Shown in pieces: positions 7,321 through 8,558 of a stretch of 8,558 nucleotides of DNA (positions within the stretch are counted from its first letter, which is position 1; every line of letters starts with the position of its first letter). The position numbers and the translations under genes were made by a program. This DNA is from Chamaesiphon sp. (lineage in GTDB: Bacteria > Cyanobacteriota > Cyanobacteriia > Cyanobacteriales > Chamaesiphonaceae). Under the pieces are notes generated by a model. That model made no database searches, was not told the DNA's origin, and saw only the letters and a list, made by a program, of their open reading frames with translations. The stretch covers positions 1 to 8,558 of the forward strand of contig JAGVCD010000114.1 in the NCBI GenBank assembly GCA_020059425.1, written 5' to 3'.

Positions 7321-7941
7321 ATGTCCAGGCAAATTGATCGATATAGCCATGAAGAAGACCTGAATGTATTTCAGGGATTTACTGATTTAATGTCTAATGC
7401 TTTTATGGTCATCAGCTTTTTGCTACTTGTCAATGTAGTGCAAGCATTATCCATAAGCCAAAAACTGAAATCCGCCTCTCCAATTATCATTGACGAAAAG
7501 TCTGGAAACTTTAAATTTCCATCAGGAAGCGCTGAGTTAACACCAGATCTAAAAAGGTATATCCAGACTAGTATTGCACCCGAAATTGAGAAAGCAACCA
7601 AGAAAGACAATATTGACTTCATCCAAGTAATCGGTCACACAGATAGTCAAGGAATTAGCAATGCCAGTAATCTTGATGGAAAACTCACTTCAGCAGCTAC
7701 AGGGAAGGGCAAAATCACTGATTTAAAAGCTGGCTCTAATGCTGATTTAGGATTAATGAGGGCAGTCGCAGTTGTCCAATTTTTACAACAAACAAAAAAG
7801 CTAGATGAAGTTAAGTTTCGCGCATATTCTGCGGCTCAACTATATCTCCCATCCGGGAAACTAGCTGCGCAAAACGTTATTGCTGATGATGCAAGGCGGC
7901 GAATCGAAATTCGGTTCGTTCCTCGCGGCCAAAATCGTTAG
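7321..7941 (+). CDS. MotB/ZorB/OmpA-like peptidoglycan-anchoring stator subunit
   Basis: This 206-residue protein has one N-terminal membrane helix (about 24-43) entered by FTDLMSNAF. D22 sits where MotB, ZorB and TolR carry the proton-binding Asp. A short linker is followed by an OmpA-like domain: FPSGSAEL (66-73), IGHTD (104-108), SNADLGLMRAVAVVQFL (139-155) and a terminal RRRIEIRF (192-199). D108 and R147 occupy the positions that in OmpA-family domains bind diaminopimelate of peptidoglycan, so wall binding is likely intact. The stretch between GHTD and the SNADL helix is about 30 residues, longer than in classic OmpA. The N-terminus is cytoplasmic and the domain periplasmic. The gene starts 45 bases after the channel gene and would be its stator partner, fixing the motor to the cell wall. 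There is no evident Shine-Dalgarno sequence. A plain OmpA-family lipoprotein is unlikely because there is no lipobox and the helix carries the Asp. Confidence 0.85.
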   Translation: MSRQIDRYSHEEDLNVFQGFTDLMSNAFMVISFLLLVNVVQALSISQKLKSASPIIIDEKSGNFKFPSGSAELTPDLKRYIQTSIAPEIEKATKKDNIDFIQVIGHTDSQGISNASNLDGKLTSAATGKGKITDLKAGSNADLGLMRAVAVVQFLQQTKKLDEVKFRAYSAAQLYLPSGKLAAQNVIADDARRRIEIRFVPRGQNR

Positions 7942-7965
7942 TCTTTTTTTTCGGCAAAAAATGAC
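7941..7965 (+). terminator. Candidate weak hairpin terminator after the operon
   Basis: GTC and a run of T (7941-7950) can pair with AAAAAA and GAC (7956-7965) around a loop TCGGC, with one T-T mismatch. The stem is almost all A-T, and the trailing TTTAT is a short U-tract, so this is a poor intrinsic terminator. It lies directly at the stop codon of the last operon gene and between convergent genes, which is where a bidirectional terminator would be expected. Confidence 0.3.
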
Positions 7966-8028
7966 TTTATACTACAAAATACTCTTTAGGGATCACCATT
8001 GCTTTCTTAGATCTCACTACAACATAAT

Positions 8029-8558
8029 TTATATCGATTTAATCCACTGACGCAACGATCGCACCGCACCACTCACCCCCACAGTTCGACATTCCGCCAA
8101 AAATTCCAACACCCGTGCTGGTTCTAATTCAGGAAAAGTAGGTGACCAGCCCACCACCGCATACACACCATTCTGTAATTGATAAAAAGTCAAAACCTGA
8201 CCATCATAAAGCCACAACTCCGGAACGCCCAAAGTGGCATATAGCACCAACTGATCGATCGCACTATGCGTAATATCCACTTCGACAGCTAAATCTGGCG
8301 GCGGATCTTGGCTAAAATCTAAACGAACTTTGCCCCTTACTAACTGCTCATTCTGAATATAAAAACAAGAATCCGGTTCTTTACCAGCAGATAAGTCAGA
8401 ACGCTTAATGGTCATTGACCCCGCTGGAGTACACTCCAGACCCTTCTCTTCCACTAAGGTATTTACAACCCGCTCAATCAGGCGATTACTCTGCTCGTGG
8501 GCAAAAAGAGGAGTCATAAATTCGAGAATACCTTGGTAATAAGCCAATCGAACTGCCC
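8029..8558 (-). CDS. Uma2-family (DUF820-type) putative endonuclease, 5' end beyond window
   Basis: The minus-strand frame stays open to the right edge, and the residues just before the TTG at 8547-8545 (AVR, then LAYYQGILE) continue the family pattern AVRLAYYQGxLELMTP, so the true start is outside and the TTG is not a start. Numbering from that TTG codon, the visible 172 residues include EPDSCFYI (57-64) and PDLAVEVDIT (84-93), then the block YATLGVPELWLYDG (103-116). The Asp in PDL and the Glu in VEV are the PD-(D/E)xK-like acidic residues of the family, whose fold is restriction-endonuclease-like. Function in cyanobacteria is unknown even though these genes occur in many copies per genome, and no target can be inferred here. 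It converges on the operon and is unlikely to be functionally linked to it. The C-terminal part, rich in Glu and Leu, ends at 8029. Confidence 0.85.
   Translation of the reverse strand, partial: AVRLAYYQGILEFMTPLFAHEQSNRLIERVVNTLVEEKGLECTPAGSMTIKRSDLSAGKEPDSCFYIQNEQLVRGKVRLDFSQDPPPDLAVEVDITHSAIDQLVLYATLGVPELWLYDGQVLTFYQLQNGVYAVVGWSPTFPELEPARVLEFLAECRTVGVSGAVRSLRQWIKSI

Noticed and set aside
784..7941. Calling the operon a bona fide Zorya system
   Set aside because: The motor pair is Zorya-like, but no ZorC, ZorD helicase or ZorE HNH nuclease gene is in the window. The partners are vWA and tubulin-like proteins, so only the superfamily relation is claimed.
5179..7941. Flagellar MotA/MotB stator or TonB-linked ExbB/ExbD
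   Set aside because: Cyanobacteria lack flagella, no TonB/Tol genes are adjacent, and the repetitive tail of about 500 residues is foreign to MotA and ExbB.
8545..8547. TTG as the start codon of the Uma2 gene
   Set aside because: Codons upstream to the window edge (A, V, R) continue the conserved family sequence, so the gene is cut by the window.
1..8558. tRNA, rRNA, CRISPR array or insertion sequence
   Set aside because: No cloverleaf, short regularly spaced direct repeats, transposase motifs or terminal inverted repeats were seen on reading through; the only long repeat is the in-gene module at 5971-6813.

Overview
The window looks like a cyanobacterial chromosome segment. Base composition is moderately AT-rich, CGATCG-type motifs are very frequent, three exact HIP1 octamers (GCGATCGC) are present, and two neighbouring genes (a Uma2/DUF820-type nuclease and a homocysteine S-methyltransferase) are common in cyanobacteria. 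The genus cannot be fixed from the sequence alone.

Layout. Positions 1-107 (minus strand) hold the first 35 codons of a homocysteine S-methyltransferase / methionine synthase N-terminal domain, running off the left edge. From about 108 to 783 there is no intact gene, but the stretch is not empty. It holds an N-terminally truncated RelE/ParE-family toxin remnant (about 267-539) and, less certainly, a decayed SGNH-hydrolase-like tail (about 612-793) with two stops and a frameshift. From 784 to 7941 four genes lie on the plus strand with gaps of 14, 73 and 45 bases, as expected of one operon. They encode a vWA protein with one membrane helix and a degenerate FHA-like C-terminal domain; a 1066-residue tubulin/FtsZ-like protein with a recognisable GTP-binding face; a 698-residue MotA/ExbB/ZorA-like channel protein with a tail of about 500 residues containing a 111-residue internal repeat; and a 206-residue MotB/ZorB-like protein with one membrane helix and an OmpA-like peptidoglycan-binding domain. 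A weak candidate hairpin terminator follows. The right end (8029-8558, minus strand) is a Uma2-family protein whose N-terminus lies beyond the window.

How the genes may work together. The last two operon genes have the hallmarks of a proton-driven rotary stator of the ZorAB/MotAB/TolQR/ExbBD superfamily: an Asp at the membrane entry of the B-subunit, conserved Gly/Thr-rich helices in the A-subunit, and a peptidoglycan anchor. Instead of known Zorya effectors, the partners are a tubulin-like NTPase and a vWA protein. A tubulin-like, vWA and OmpA-family gene association has been proposed from comparative genomics (Makarova and Koonin) as a membrane-remodelling system; the motor with a long repetitive tail is the less described part here. 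I infer an envelope-spanning machine in which ion-driven motion of the tail is coupled to the cytoplasmic tubulin-like protein and a membrane-bound vWA/FHA-like protein. Whether it serves defence, envelope remodelling or something else cannot be told from sequence.
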